Source: Acidobacteriota bacterium
GTDB taxonomy: Bacteria > Acidobacteriota > Thermoanaerobaculia > Gp7-AA8
Direction: 5' to 3'
DNA length: 64,000 bases
Assembly: GCA_003223645.1 (NCBI GenBank)
Contig: QHVT01000004.1
Span: 123,334 to 187,333, forward strand
In this document: one piece after another, positions 35,533-44,051 of the stretch
How the letters are laid out: every line of letters starts with the position of its first letter
How positions within the stretch are numbered: position 1 is the stretch's first letter
The notes under the pieces: generated by a model
What the model was told of the DNA's origin: nothing
The model's input: only the letters and a program-made list of their open reading frames with translations
The model's database searches: none
Made by a program: the position numbers and the translations under genes

Positions 35533-35829
35533 TCAGTGCTTGCGTGTCGTCGTCGCGACGGTGGCGCTGGTCTCGGTCGGCGTGGTGACCGAGGCCGTGG
35601 TCGTCGTGGGAGTGACGATCGTGGAACTGGTGCCGGTCGGGGTGACGACATCGGTTCCGCTCGCCGCGATCGGCGCGGTCGAGGACGTGCCGGTGGTCTC
35701 GACGGTCGCGGCTTGCGCGGCCGTATCGGTCGCGGTCGCCGATTCCGGTGGATTGTTTTCTTCGACTTTGTCGCGATTGCAGCCGGCGACGAGCACAAGA
35801 GCGAGGAACATCACGGACAACGTGCGCAT
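35533..35829 (-). CDS. Small Thr-rich lipoprotein
   Basis: A 98-residue protein with a lipoprotein signal (MRTLSVMFLALVLVAGC, Cys17). The mature part is low-complexity and Thr/Ala/Val-rich (TGTSSTIVTPTTTTASVTTP) with acidic residues near the start. AAGGAG lies about 7 nt before the ATG. It lies convergent between the two GT39-like paralogues. No family recognised; it may be a surface spacer or a glycosylation substrate, since Thr-rich segments are typical O-glycosylation targets. Confidence 0.65.
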   Translation of the reverse strand: MRTLSVMFLALVLVAGCNRDKVEENNPPESATATDTAAQAATVETTGTSSTAPIAASGTDVVTPTGTSSTIVTPTTTTASVTTPTETSATVATTTRKH

Positions 35830-35862
35830 CAACAACTCCTTCGCCGGGCGATACAGGCAAAA

Positions 35863-35868
35863 TACATT
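35863..35868 (+). promoter_or_regulatory. Possible -10 element of the second GT39-like gene
   Basis: TACATT ends 9 nt before the ATG at 35878, again without a Shine-Dalgarno. It lies between divergent starts. Confidence 0.3.
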
Positions 35869-35877
35869 CCGCCGCCC

Positions 35878-37386
35878 ATGACCAGACGAAGTCTTCTCGC
35901 GATCGCCGCCCTCACGCTCATCGCGGCGATCCGCGTGGCGTCGACGCATCGCGTGTTCAGCGCGACCGTCGATGAGCCCGTGCATCTCGCCGCCGGCTAC
36001 GAATGGTTCGACGGCACGTACCGCATCGATCCGACGCATCCGCCGCTCGCGCGCATCCTCTTCGCGCTGCCGCTGCGCGGACAGCCGGAGCCGGCGAGTC
36101 CGAACATGATCGGGCGCGGCAACGAGCTCTTGTACGCGGGCAATCACTACGAAGGAAATCTCGCGCGCGGACGGATGGGCAATCTCGTGTTCCTGATCGT
36201 CGCGTGCATCGCCGTCGCCGCGTGGGCCAAGCGCGCCTACAACGATACCGTCGCTGTCATCGCGGTTGCGCTCTTCACGAATGTGCCTGCGGTTCTGGGA
36301 CACGCGGGACTGATGACGACCGACTTGTCCGTCACCGCAACCTTGCCGCTCGCGCTGTACGCGCTCGATCTCGTGATCGAGTCGTGGACCCCGCGCCGCG
36401 CGCTCTTCCTTGGCGTCGCCATCGGACTCGGCGTGCTGTCGAAGTTTTCGTTTCTCGTCTACTTCCCCGCGTGCGCGATCGTCCTGCTTGCGGTGCGACT
36501 GCGATCGCGTCCGCGCGTCGTCGCAATCGCGATCGCGTTCGCCGCCGCGTTCATCGTGGCGTGGGGCGGCTATCGCTTCGATTTCCGCGCGCCCGCCGAT
36601 GTCGATCCCGACGCGCCCGCGTACTTCGAAGGTGCGAACCTCCCCCGCTCGCTCGCGCTCATGCGCATGCCCGCGCCGGCGATGCCGCTCGGCTTCGTCC
36701 GCGTGCGCCTCCACGACCAACTCGGCCACACCGCCTTCCTCCTCGGCAAACAGAGCCGCACCGGCTGGTGGTATTACTTCCCGGTCGTCTTCTTCTTCAA
36801 GACGCCGTTGCCGCTGTTGATTCTGTTCATCGCCGGCTTGTTCTACGTCGGCCGTCGCGGGCTTCCGTACGCACTGTGCACGCTCGCGATCATGCTCGTG
36901 TCGATGACCGCGTCGCTGAACATCGGACTGCGGCACATCCTCCCGATCTACGCGCCGTTTTGCATCGTCGCCGCGGTTGCGGTCCTGCGATTGAAGACCA
37001 TCGTCTCAGCCGCACTGATGGCGTGGCTCGTCATCGGCGTCGCGATTGCGCATCCCGATTACATGGCGTGGTTCAACGAGGCCGCGGGATCGAATCCCGC
37101 GCACGTCGCCGTCGACAGTAATCTCGATTGGGGACAGGACGTCCTGCGGCTCGCACGCGTCGTGAAGAAGCGGCGCATCGATCACCTCTGGATCGTGATG
37201 AACAACAGCACATGGCTGCCGGTGCACGGGATCAACGCGGAGTGGCTGCCGCCGCGCACGAAAGTCAGCGGCTGGGTGGCGGCCGGCGAGAATTGGACCG
37301 CCTTCACCAATGACTACGACTGGTTGAAGATGTATCGACCTGCCCAACGCGTGGGCAGGTCGATACGGTTGTATTACATCCCGTAA
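35878..37386 (+). CDS. GT39-like membrane glycosyltransferase (paralogue 2)
   Basis: 502 residues, polytopic. It shares with paralogue 1 the first-loop motif VFSATVDEPVHLAAGYEWF and DPTHPPLARILF, the mid-protein GWWYYFPVVFFFKTPLP and the terminal VDSNLDWGQDVLRLARVVKK and RSIRLYYIP. Probably transfers a lipid-linked sugar on the outer face of the inner membrane. The last codons contain a perfect 14-bp inverted repeat (37333-37365). Confidence 0.82.
   Translation: MTRRSLLAIAALTLIAAIRVASTHRVFSATVDEPVHLAAGYEWFDGTYRIDPTHPPLARILFALPLRGQPEPASPNMIGRGNELLYAGNHYEGNLARGRMGNLVFLIVACIAVAAWAKRAYNDTVAVIAVALFTNVPAVLGHAGLMTTDLSVTATLPLALYALDLVIESWTPRRALFLGVAIGLGVLSKFSFLVYFPACAIVLLAVRLRSRPRVVAIAIAFAAAFIVAWGGYRFDFRAPADVDPDAPAYFEGANLPRSLALMRMPAPAMPLGFVRVRLHDQLGHTAFLLGKQSRTGWWYYFPVVFFFKTPLPLLILFIAGLFYVGRRGLPYALCTLAIMLVSMTASLNIGLRHILPIYAPFCIVAAVAVLRLKTIVSAALMAWLVIGVAIAHPDYMAWFNEAAGSNPAHVAVDSNLDWGQDVLRLARVVKKRRIDHLWIVMNNSTWLPVHGINAEWLPPRTKVSGWVAAGENWTAFTNDYDWLKMYRPAQRVGRSIRLYYIP
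37333..37365. repeat. Perfect 14-bp inverted repeat within the 3' end of the GT39-like gene
   Basis: TATCGACCTGCCCA, spacer ACGCG, then TGGGCAGGTCGATA. It encodes the residues around YRPAQRVGRSI, where paralogue 1 has an ungapped similar sequence. This is therefore either a hairpin that arose in place or a small palindrome acquired with compensation. Confidence 0.85.
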
Positions 37387-37389
37387 CCT

Positions 37390-37460
37390 GTGGAGCGGCG
37401 GCCGCCCTCGGCCGCCGACCACTCGCGAGATCCCGGCGGCCGAAGCGGCCGCCGCTCCAC
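37390..37460. repeat. Palindromic element, family 2
   Basis: A 71-bp copy with central TCGCGAGA. It spans the whole convergent gap between the GT39-like gene (stop 37386) and clpB (stop 37461). Confidence 0.95.
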
Positions 37461-40067
37461 TCAATTCACGCTGATCGCTTCCGGTTCCAACGACAGCTCG
37501 ATCTTGCCATTCGCCGTGCCGTTCACGAACACGGTGTCGCCGGGCTTGAACTGCCCTTCGAGCAATCTGATCGCGAGCGGGTCGATGATCTCGCGCTGCA
37601 GCGCGCGCTTGAGCGGCCGCGCGCCGAACGCGGGATCGAATCCTTCTTGCGCCAGCACTTCTTTCGCGTGGTCGCTGATGTCGATCGTCAATCCGCGCTC
37701 CTCGATTCGCTTCGCCAGCCGCTTGAGCTGGATGCCGATGATCTGCTTGATCTGACTCAGATCGAGCGAGTGGAACACGATCACGTCGTCGATGCGGTTG
37801 AGGAACTCGGGACGAAACCGCTGGTGCAACTCCTGCTCGACCAGCTTGCGCATCTCGTCTTCCGGCATCCCGCCCTTCGACGCCTCGTGGATGTATTGCG
37901 ATCCGACGTTCGACGTCATGATGATGACGGTGTTCTTGAAATCGACGACGCGTCCCTTCGAGTCCGTCAGTCGTCCGTCGTCGAGGATCTGCAGGAAGAT
38001 GTTGAACACTTCCGGATGCGCCTTCTCGATTTCGTCGAACAGCAGGACCGCGTACGGCCGGCGGCGAATCGCTTCGGTGAGCTGTCCGCCTTCTTCGTAG
38101 CCGACGTAGCCCGGAGGCGCTCCGATGAGACGCGCGACGGCGTGACGCTCCATGTACTCCGACATGTCGATGCGCGTCATCGCGTTCTCGTCATCGAAGA
38201 GGAACTCCGCGAGTGCGCGCGCGAGCTCGGTCTTGCCGACGCCGGTCGGCCCCATGAAGATGAACGAGCCGATCGGACGATTCGGATCCTGCAGTCCCGC
38301 GCGTGAGCGTCGCACCGCGTTCGCGACCGCCCGTACGGCGTCATCCTGTCCGACGACGCGCTTGCGGAGGTTGTCTTCCATCCGAACGAGCTTCTGCATC
38401 TCCGACTCGAGCATCCGCGTCACCGGCACGCCGGTCCACTTCGCGACGATCTCGGCGATGTCTTCCTCCGTCACTTCCTCGCGCAGGAGCGCGCCGCTCT
38501 TCTGCATCTCCGCGAGCTGCGCGGTCTTCTCTTCGATCTGCCGCTGAATCTGCGGAATCGATCCGTAGCGCAACTCCGCCGCGCGACTCAGATCGCCTTC
38601 GCGCTCGGCGCGGTTCGCCCCCTCGCGCTCATCCTCGAGCTTGTTCTTCAGATCGTTGATCTCGGTGATGACGCGCTTCTCGCTTTCCCACTGCGCTTTC
38701 AATCCGGAGATCTTTTCCTGCAGCTCGGCGATCTCCGCGCGCACGCCGCGCAGACGTTCCTTCGTGACCGGATTGCCTTCCTCCTTCTGCAGCGCCTGCT
38801 CTTCGATCTGCAGGTGCGTGAGCCTCCGCGTCATGTCGTCGATCTCCTGCGGCATCGACGTCAGCTCGATGCGCAGACGCGACGCGGCTTCGTCGATGAG
38901 ATCGATCGCCTTATCGGGAAGAAAACGATCGGTGATGTAGCGATTCGACAGCGTCGCCGCGGCGACGATCGCGGAGTCGCGGATCGTCACCTTGTGATGC
39001 ACTTCGTAGCGCTCCTTCAGTCCGCGCAGAATCGCGATCGTGTCCTCGACCGTCGGCTCGCCGACGTACACCGGCTGGAAGCGCCGCTCCAGCGCCGCGT
39101 CTTTCTCGATATGCTTCTGATATTCGTTGAGCGTCGTCGCGCCGATCGCGCGCAGCTCGCCGCGCGCGAGCGCCGGCTTGAGCATGTTCGAAGCGTCCAT
39201 CGCGCCCTCGGCCGCACCCGCTCCGACGAGCGTGTGCAGCTCGTCGATGAACAGAATCACTTCGCCTTCGCTCTCTTCGACTTCCTTGATGACGGCCTTC
39301 AAGCGATCTTCGAACTCGCCGCGATACTTCGCGCCGGCGATCATTGCGCCGAGGTCGAGCCCGACCACGCGCTTGTTCTTCAGGCCCTCGGGGACATCGC
39401 CCGCGATAACGCGCCGCGCGAGTCCTTCCACGATCGCGGTCTTGCCGACGCCCGGCTCGCCGATGAGCACGGGATTGTTCTTCGTGCGGCGCGACAGCAC
39501 CTGGATCACGCGGCGGATTTCCTCGTCGCGTCCGATGACCGGATCGAGCTTTCCGCGACGCGCGAGCGCGGTGAGATCGCGAGCGTAGCGCTCGAGCGCC
39601 TGATACTTGTCTTCCGGATTCTGGTCCGTCACGCGCTGCGTTCCGCGCACCGACTGCAGCGCCTTCAGCACCGCATCGCGCACCACACCGTGACGTTTGA
39701 GGATCCCGTTCTTCGTTTCGGCGAGACCGAGAAGCAGATGTTCCGTCGACACGTATTCGTCGTTGAACTGCTCCGCCGCTGCGAACGCTGCATCGAATAC
39801 TTTGCGCAACGCCGGCGAAGTCATCGGCTCCGCCGACGCACCGCCGACCTTCGACAGCTTCGCCAGCTCCGCCGCGGTCTCCGCCTCGATCGCCGCGGGC
39901 ACGACTCCGAGCTTGTTCAGAATCGGCGTAACGATCCCGCCCTCCTGCCGCACGAGCGCGAGCAGAAGATGATCCGGCGTAAATTCAGCGTTCCCGGCGC
40001 CCCGCGCAAGGTTCTGCGCGTCAACGACCGATTCCTGCGCCTTGACCGTAAGCTTATTGAAGTTCAT
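37461..40067 (-). CDS. clpB: ClpB disaggregase
   Basis: An 868-residue Hsp100 ATPase that, with DnaK, rescues aggregated proteins. The N-terminal Clp repeats begin [22 protein letters not shown]1 Walker A is [15 protein letters not shown], with Walker [16 protein letters not shown]. The middle coiled-coil domain (about 395-525) identifies ClpB rather than ClpA or ClpC. NBD2 has [15 protein letters not shown] and [18 protein letters not shown] 40067 is preceded by GAGGT. A HAIR-type inverted repeat lies 13 bp upstream, indicating HspR control. Confidence 0.98.
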   Translation of the reverse strand: MNFNKLTVKAQESVVDAQNLARGAGNAEFTPDHLLLALVRQEGGIVTPILNKLGVVPAAIEAETAAELAKLSKVGGASAEPMTSPALRKVFDAAFAAAEQFNDEYVSTEHLLLGLAETKNGILKRHGVVRDAVLKALQSVRGTQRVTDQNPEDKYQALERYARDLTALARRGKLDPVIGRDEEIRRVIQVLSRRTKNNPVLIGEPGVGKTAIVEGLARRVIAGDVPEGLKNKRVVGLDLGAMIAGAKYRGEFEDRLKAVIKEVEESEGEVILFIDELHTLVGAGAAEGAMDASNMLKPALARGELRAIGATTLNEYQKHIEKDAALERRFQPVYVGEPTVEDTIAILRGLKERYEVHHKVTIRDSAIVAAATLSNRYITDRFLPDKAIDLIDEAASRLRIELTSMPQEIDDMTRRLTHLQIEEQALQKEEGNPVTKERLRGVRAEIAELQEKISGLKAQWESEKRVITEINDLKNKLEDEREGANRAEREGDLSRAAELRYGSIPQIQRQIEEKTAQLAEMQKSGALLREEVTEEDIAEIVAKWTGVPVTRMLESEMQKLVRMEDNLRKRVVGQDDAVRAVANAVRRSRAGLQDPNRPIGSFIFMGPTGVGKTELARALAEFLFDDENAMTRIDMSEYMERHAVARLIGAPPGYVGYEEGGQLTEAIRRRPYAVLLFDEIEKAHPEVFNIFLQILDDGRLTDSKGRVVDFKNTVIIMTSNVGSQYIHEASKGGMPEDEMRKLVEQELHQRFRPEFLNRIDDVIVFHSLDLSQIKQIIGIQLKRLAKRIEERGLTIDISDHAKEVLAQEGFDPAFGARPLKRALQREIIDPLAIRLLEGQFKPGDTVFVNGTANGKIELSLEPEAISVN

Positions 40068-40080
40068 TGGTTTACCTCAC

Positions 40081-40101
40081 ATTGAGTCTAATTGACTCAA
40101 G
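40081..40101 (-). promoter_or_regulatory. HAIR-type HspR operator upstream of clpB
   Basis: On the minus strand the sequence reads CTTGAGT, seven bases CAATTAG, then ACTCAAT, matching the HspR-associated inverted repeat CTTGAGT-N7-ACTCAAG at 13 of 14 positions. It is centred about 23 bp upstream of the clpB ATG and probably overlaps the promoter (TTGCCG followed 17 bp later by AATTAG is the best candidate). Confidence 0.82.
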
Positions 40102-40178
40102 TCAGTTAACCGGCAAATGTTACCGCTCATTCCGGAGCGTGCAAGAAGCGGGCGTTCCGAGGTATTGTTGGTGATGCT

Positions 40179-40403
40179 ATGGGCAAGACACTCAAGGCCG
40201 AATACGACGCATCAGCAAACGTGCTTCGTCTTGTCGAACCACTGGAGGGTGTGAAGGATCACGAGCAGGTGGAGTTGACGCTCAACGAAAAACCGCCTGT
40301 CGATCCCGAACGCCCATGGCTCGCGCTCAGCGGCTCGTTGTCGAAAGAAGCGGGCGATTCATTAGCGCGCGCCCACGAAGAGCTGTTTCCGCCCTGGAAA
40401 TGA
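40179..40403 (+). CDS. Small antitoxin-like protein (AF2212/DUF104-like)
   Basis: A 74-residue protein beginning KTLKAEYDASANVLRLVEPL with EGVKDHEQVELTLNE, resembling the short beta-barrel of AF2212-like antitoxins. The C-terminal 30 residues are an acidic tail (LARAHEELFPPW) suited to cover the toxin active site. Its TGA overlaps the ATG of the PIN-domain toxin (ATGA at 40400-40403). Confidence 0.75.
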   Translation: MGKTLKAEYDASANVLRLVEPLEGVKDHEQVELTLNEKPPVDPERPWLALSGSLSKEAGDSLARAHEELFPPWK

Positions 40404-40786
40404 TTGATCGCCTTGCGGTCGACGCGAACGTGGCGATCGATTTCATGCGCCCGAATCGTCCCGATCCTCCACCGTTGCATGATGCACGTGCGGTTGTTTT
40501 GCCGTTGCCGGCTGTCGGTGAGCTGTTCGCGGGAGCAGAGCAGTCGAATAGAAATGCGGAGAATCTCGCGAAAGTTGAAGAGCTGCTCGATTGGTGGAAG
40601 GTATTGAATCCTGACACTGAGACTGCGCGCGTCTACGGCCGGCTACGCAGATCCGAAGCATTGGCAGGCGCAGCCCGCGTCAATGACCTATGGATCGCCG
40701 CCCTCTGCATTCGTTATGACATCCCCCTCCTCACCGGGGACTACGGTTTCGACGTCATCGCTGAACTAAAAGTCATCCATTGGTGA
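40400..40786 (+). CDS. PIN-domain ribonuclease toxin (VapC-like)
   Basis: A 128-residue PIN domain. The metal-binding acids appear in LAVDANVAIDFM (first Asp), AVGELFAGA (Glu), ARVNDLWIAA (Asp) and LLTGDYGFD (last Asp). VapC-type toxins cut tRNA or rRNA. Translationally coupled to the small upstream antitoxin-like gene. A second toxin-antitoxin-like pair, DUF433/DUF5615, lies 8 kb away. Confidence 0.9.
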   Translation: MIDRLAVDANVAIDFMRPNRPDPPPLHDARAVVLPLPAVGELFAGAEQSNRNAENLAKVEELLDWWKVLNPDTETARVYGRLRRSEALAGAARVNDLWIAALCIRYDIPLLTGDYGFDVIAELKVIHW

Positions 40787-40792
40787 GTTGCA

Positions 40793-40798
40793 TATACT
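40793..40798 (+). promoter_or_regulatory. Possible -10 element of leaderless fumarase alpha gene
   Basis: TATACT lies exactly 6 nt before the ATG at 40805 and no Shine-Dalgarno is present, the same geometry as purB. Confidence 0.5.
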
Positions 40799-40804
40799 CG
40801 AACC

Positions 40805-41713
40805 ATGACCGCCCAGCCCCTCCACGAAGTTCGTTCCCAGTCGCAGTTGTTCGAAAGCATCCTCGAGCTCATCCGCCGCACGTCCACCCAACTGCCGGAC
40901 GATGTCGTGCACGCGGTGAATGCGGCTCGCGGCGTGGAGAAAGAAGGCTCGAATGCGGCGGTTGCGTTGAATGTGATCGGCTGCAACATCGGGCTTGCGC
41001 GCGAAAGCTCGCTGCCGCTTTGTCAGGACACGGGAACCATTCTTTTCTTCGTGCACACGCCGGTCGGGTATGACCAGCTCGAGCTCGAAGAAGCGGCAAC
41101 CGATGCGGTGCGCGAGGCGACGCGGAAGGGGTATTTGCGGCAGAACAGCGTCGACAGCGTCACCGGAAAAAATACGGGAGACAACACCGGGCCGGGATCG
41201 CCGGTGTTTCATTTCGAGCAGTGGCGCGAGCCGCATGTGGAAGTGAAGCTGATGTTGAAGGGCGGCGGGTGCGAGAACATGAACGCGCAGTATTCGCTGC
41301 CGCACCCGGACCTCGGCGGACGCGATTTGAAGGGCGTCGAGAACGCGATTCTCGACTGCGTGCTGCAGGCGCAGGGACAAGGATGCGGTCCGGGGATTCT
41401 CGGCGTTTGCATCGGTGGCGATCGCGGCACGGGTTACGCCTTTGCGAAAGAACAACTGCTGCGCACGATGGACAACGTGAATGACGATCCGCAGCTCGCG
41501 GAGCTCGAAGAGCGCATCGTCCAGAAGGCGAATCAGTCGGGCATCGGGCCGATGGGCTTCGGCGGAAAGACGACGCTCCTCGGCTGCAAGATCGGCAAGC
41601 TGAATCGCCTGCCGGCTTCGTTCTTTGTCTCCATCGCGTACATGTGCTGGGCCTTTCGGCGCCGAGGTTTTACGCTCGATTTACAGGGCGCGGTGATGAA
41701 CTGGCTGTATTGA
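40805..41713 (+). CDS. Class I fumarate hydratase, alpha subunit
   Basis: The 302-residue N-terminal half of the oxygen-sensitive [4Fe-4S] fumarase/tartrate dehydratase family. Iron-sulfur Cys ligands appear in SLPLCQDTGTILFF, LKGGGCENMNAQ and GILGVCIGGDRGTGYA. Fumarase is preferred over tartrate dehydratase from the aspartase context, but this is inference. The beta subunit is encoded at 42050, separated by a short gene. It catalyses hydration of fumarate to malate. Confidence 0.9.
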   Translation: MTAQPLHEVRSQSQLFESILELIRRTSTQLPDDVVHAVNAARGVEKEGSNAAVALNVIGCNIGLARESSLPLCQDTGTILFFVHTPVGYDQLELEEAATDAVREATRKGYLRQNSVDSVTGKNTGDNTGPGSPVFHFEQWREPHVEVKLMLKGGGCENMNAQYSLPHPDLGGRDLKGVENAILDCVLQAQGQGCGPGILGVCIGGDRGTGYAFAKEQLLRTMDNVNDDPQLAELEERIVQKANQSGIGPMGFGGKTTLLGCKIGKLNRLPASFFVSIAYMCWAFRRRGFTLDLQGAVMNWLY

Positions 41714-41727
41714 GCGTCTAATGAGGC

Positions 41728-41952
41728 ATGGTGCGATTGTTTCGCCTCATGCTGTTCGTGATGCTCGCGGCCGTCGGCGTCAACGACGACATTGCGGTGC
41801 TGCAGGCGCTAAAACCGCCGAACATCGCGCCGAACGTGCTGCACTCCGTGATGGAGCCGCCGCCGATTCCCGACGTTCCGCCGCCGGCGCCATCGAGCGA
41901 GCCGTACGTGATCAAGGAGGCGGCGCTCATCAGCAGCGGCGCCTCGCCCTGA
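41728..41952 (+). CDS. Small proline-rich exported protein, hypothetical
   Basis: A 74-residue reading frame between the two fumarase subunit genes. It has a signal-like N-terminus (VRLFRLMLFVMLAAVGV) and a Pro-rich body (MEPPPIPDVPPPAPSS). There is no recognised family. The codon use resembles neighbours and it is on the operon strand, but coding status is not certain. Confidence 0.42.
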   Translation: MVRLFRLMLFVMLAAVGVNDDIAVLQALKPPNIAPNVLHSVMEPPPIPDVPPPAPSSEPYVIKEAALISSGASP

Positions 41953-42049
41953 GCGCTCCTCGTCTCACCGGTCAGTTCGACCGAAGGGCTCAGACAGGCA
42001 TGTACCTCGTGTCATCGCGGCAGCGTTCCGAACGCGATACGATCGCCGC

Positions 42050-42622
42050 ATGGCGCTCGTAAAGCTGAACACCCCGATTGACGAAGCGACGATCCGCTCG
42101 CTGCACGTCGGCGACTCGGTCTCGATCAGCGGCCGCCTCTATACCGGCCGCGACGCGGTCCATCATCGCCTCCACACCGGCGTGAAGCCGCCGGTCGATC
42201 TCGAAGGGCAGATCATCTATCACTGCGGTCCGGTGATGGTGAAAGAAGGCGACCAGTGGGTGTGCAAGGCCGCCGGACCGACGACGTCGTCGCGCGAAGA
42301 GCCTTATCAGTGGGAAGTGATCCGCGACTACAAAATCCGCGGCGTGATCGGCAAGGGCGGGATGGGCGAGAAGACGCTCGCCGCCTGCAAGGAGTACGGC
42401 GCCGTGTACATGCACGCGATCGGCGGCGCCGCGCAAGTCTGCGCCGCCTCGATCAAACGCGTCGACGGCGTCGACTGGATGGACCTCGGATCGCCGGAAG
42501 CGATCTGGCATCTCTGGGTCGAAGACTTCATGGCCATCGTCACCATGGACGCGCATGGACAGTCTTTGCATAAGCAGGTCTTCGAGGAGTCGAAGGAGCG
42601 GCTTTCGCATCTGAAGGCGTAA
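42050..42622 (+). CDS. Class I fumarate hydratase, beta subunit
   Basis: A 190-residue swivel domain equivalent to the C-terminal part of FumA: LHVGDSVSISGRLYTGRDAVHH, IIYHCGPVMVKEG, IGKGGMGEKTLAACKEYGAVYMH. It pairs with the alpha subunit upstream to complete the active site. Its TAA stop overlaps the ATG of the next gene by one base (TAATG). Confidence 0.93.
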   Translation: MALVKLNTPIDEATIRSLHVGDSVSISGRLYTGRDAVHHRLHTGVKPPVDLEGQIIYHCGPVMVKEGDQWVCKAAGPTTSSREEPYQWEVIRDYKIRGVIGKGGMGEKTLAACKEYGAVYMHAIGGAAQVCAASIKRVDGVDWMDLGSPEAIWHLWVEDFMAIVTMDAHGQSLHKQVFEESKERLSHLKA

Positions 42623-44001
42623 TGCGAATCGAAAAAGACACCCTCGGCGAAGTGGGCGTGCCGGACGACGCGCTGTACGGCGCGCAAACGCAGCGCGCGG
42701 TCGAGAACTACCCGATCAGCGGACTGCGCGAGCACCCCGAGCTCATCCGCGCGTTCATCTTCCTCAAGCGCGCGGCCGCGGTCGCGAATCACGAGCTCGG
42801 CGTGATGGACGAGCATCTCGCGAACGCGATCGTCGCCGCCTGCGATCAGATCCTCGGCGACTTCGAGAGTCACCGCCAACACTTCGTCGTCGACGTCTTC
42901 CAGGCCGGCGCCGGCACGTCGTTCAACATGAATTGCAACGAGGTGATCGCGAACCTCGCGAACCTCTCTCTCGGCGGGAAGCTCGGCGAGTACAAGCCGA
43001 TTCATCCGAACGATCACGTGAACATGTCGCAGTCGACGAATGACGTGGTCCCGACGGCGACGCGCATGATGACCGCCGTTCTGCTCGATCAACTGGTCCC
43101 CGAGCTCGACCAGCTCGCGAACGCGCTCGACAAAAAAGGCGACGAGTTCGCGGACGTGATCAAGTCCGGCCGCACGCATCTGCAGGACGCGGTGCCGGTC
43201 ACGCTCGGACAGGAATTCAAAGCGTACGCGGCGGCGACGAAACGTGCGACCGACGGCTTGCGCAGAGCCGCGGACGAAGTGCGCGAGCTCGGCATCGGCG
43301 GCACCGCCACCGGCACCGGCATCAACACGCCGCCCGGCTATCGATTCGCGGTCGTGAAACATCTCGGGCCGCAGTTCCGCACTGCGCCCGATCTGCGCGA
43401 GGCAATGCAATCGCAGCTTCCCGTCGTCGCGGTCTCCGCCGCGCTGCGCACCCTCGCACTCGAGCTGACGCGCATCACGAATGACTTGCGTCTGCTCTCG
43501 TCGGGACCGATGACCGGCCTCGCGGAAATCTTTCTTCCGTCCGTGCAGCCCGGCTCTTCGATCATGCCGGGCAAAGTGAATCCGTCGCTGCTCGAGTGCA
43601 TGAACCAGGTGCTGTTCCACATCATCGGCTCGGCAACGGCGATCGACTACGCGTCGCAGGCGGGACAGCTCGAGCTGAACGTGATGATGCCGCTCGTAGC
43701 ATTCGAGATCTCGTTCTCGATCGAGATCCTCAAGAACTTCCTGCCCGTGCTGATCGACAAATGCATCCACGGCATCGAAGCGAATCGCGAGCGCTGCGAG
43801 GCCTACTACATCAGCTCTCCGTCGCTCGCGACCGCGCTGAATCCGATCATCGGCTACGCCGCGGCGGCCGAAGTCGCGAAAGAGGCCGTGAAGAGCGGAA
43901 AAACGATTCCCGATCTTTTGCGCGAGAAGAAAATGCTCTCCGAGGAACGGATTCGCGAGATTTTCACCCCGGAGTTCCTCGCCGGACAGGCCGACCGGTA
44001 G
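42622..44001 (+). CDS. aspA: Aspartate ammonia-lyase (or class II fumarase-like)
   Basis: A 459-residue member of the aspartase/fumarase superfamily. RIEKDTLGEVGVPDDALYG and RAVENYPISGLREHPELIRA at the N-terminus, SGRTHLQDAVPVTLGQEF, and GSSIMPGKVNPSLLECMNQV (the catalytic SS loop) are present. The HLQDAVP and PISG patterns look more like aspartase than FumC. Aspartase makes fumarate from aspartate, which the co-transcribed fumarase would turn into malate. FumC remains possible. Confidence 0.8.
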   Translation: MRIEKDTLGEVGVPDDALYGAQTQRAVENYPISGLREHPELIRAFIFLKRAAAVANHELGVMDEHLANAIVAACDQILGDFESHRQHFVVDVFQAGAGTSFNMNCNEVIANLANLSLGGKLGEYKPIHPNDHVNMSQSTNDVVPTATRMMTAVLLDQLVPELDQLANALDKKGDEFADVIKSGRTHLQDAVPVTLGQEFKAYAAATKRATDGLRRAADEVRELGIGGTATGTGINTPPGYRFAVVKHLGPQFRTAPDLREAMQSQLPVVAVSAALRTLALELTRITNDLRLLSSGPMTGLAEIFLPSVQPGSSIMPGKVNPSLLECMNQVLFHIIGSATAIDYASQAGQLELNVMMPLVAFEISFSIEILKNFLPVLIDKCIHGIEANRERCEAYYISSPSLATALNPIIGYAAAAEVAKEAVKSGKTIPDLLREKKMLSEERIREIFTPEFLAGQADR

Positions 44002-44051
44002 CCGGGCTCGCGGCGGGAGGCTACAATCCCCCCAAGCCGCTACCGGTCCCA

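Noticed and set aside
40179-40786. Phage or integrative element because of toxin-antitoxin genes
   Set aside because: No integrase, no attachment repeats and housekeeping genes on both sides; simple chromosomal pair.
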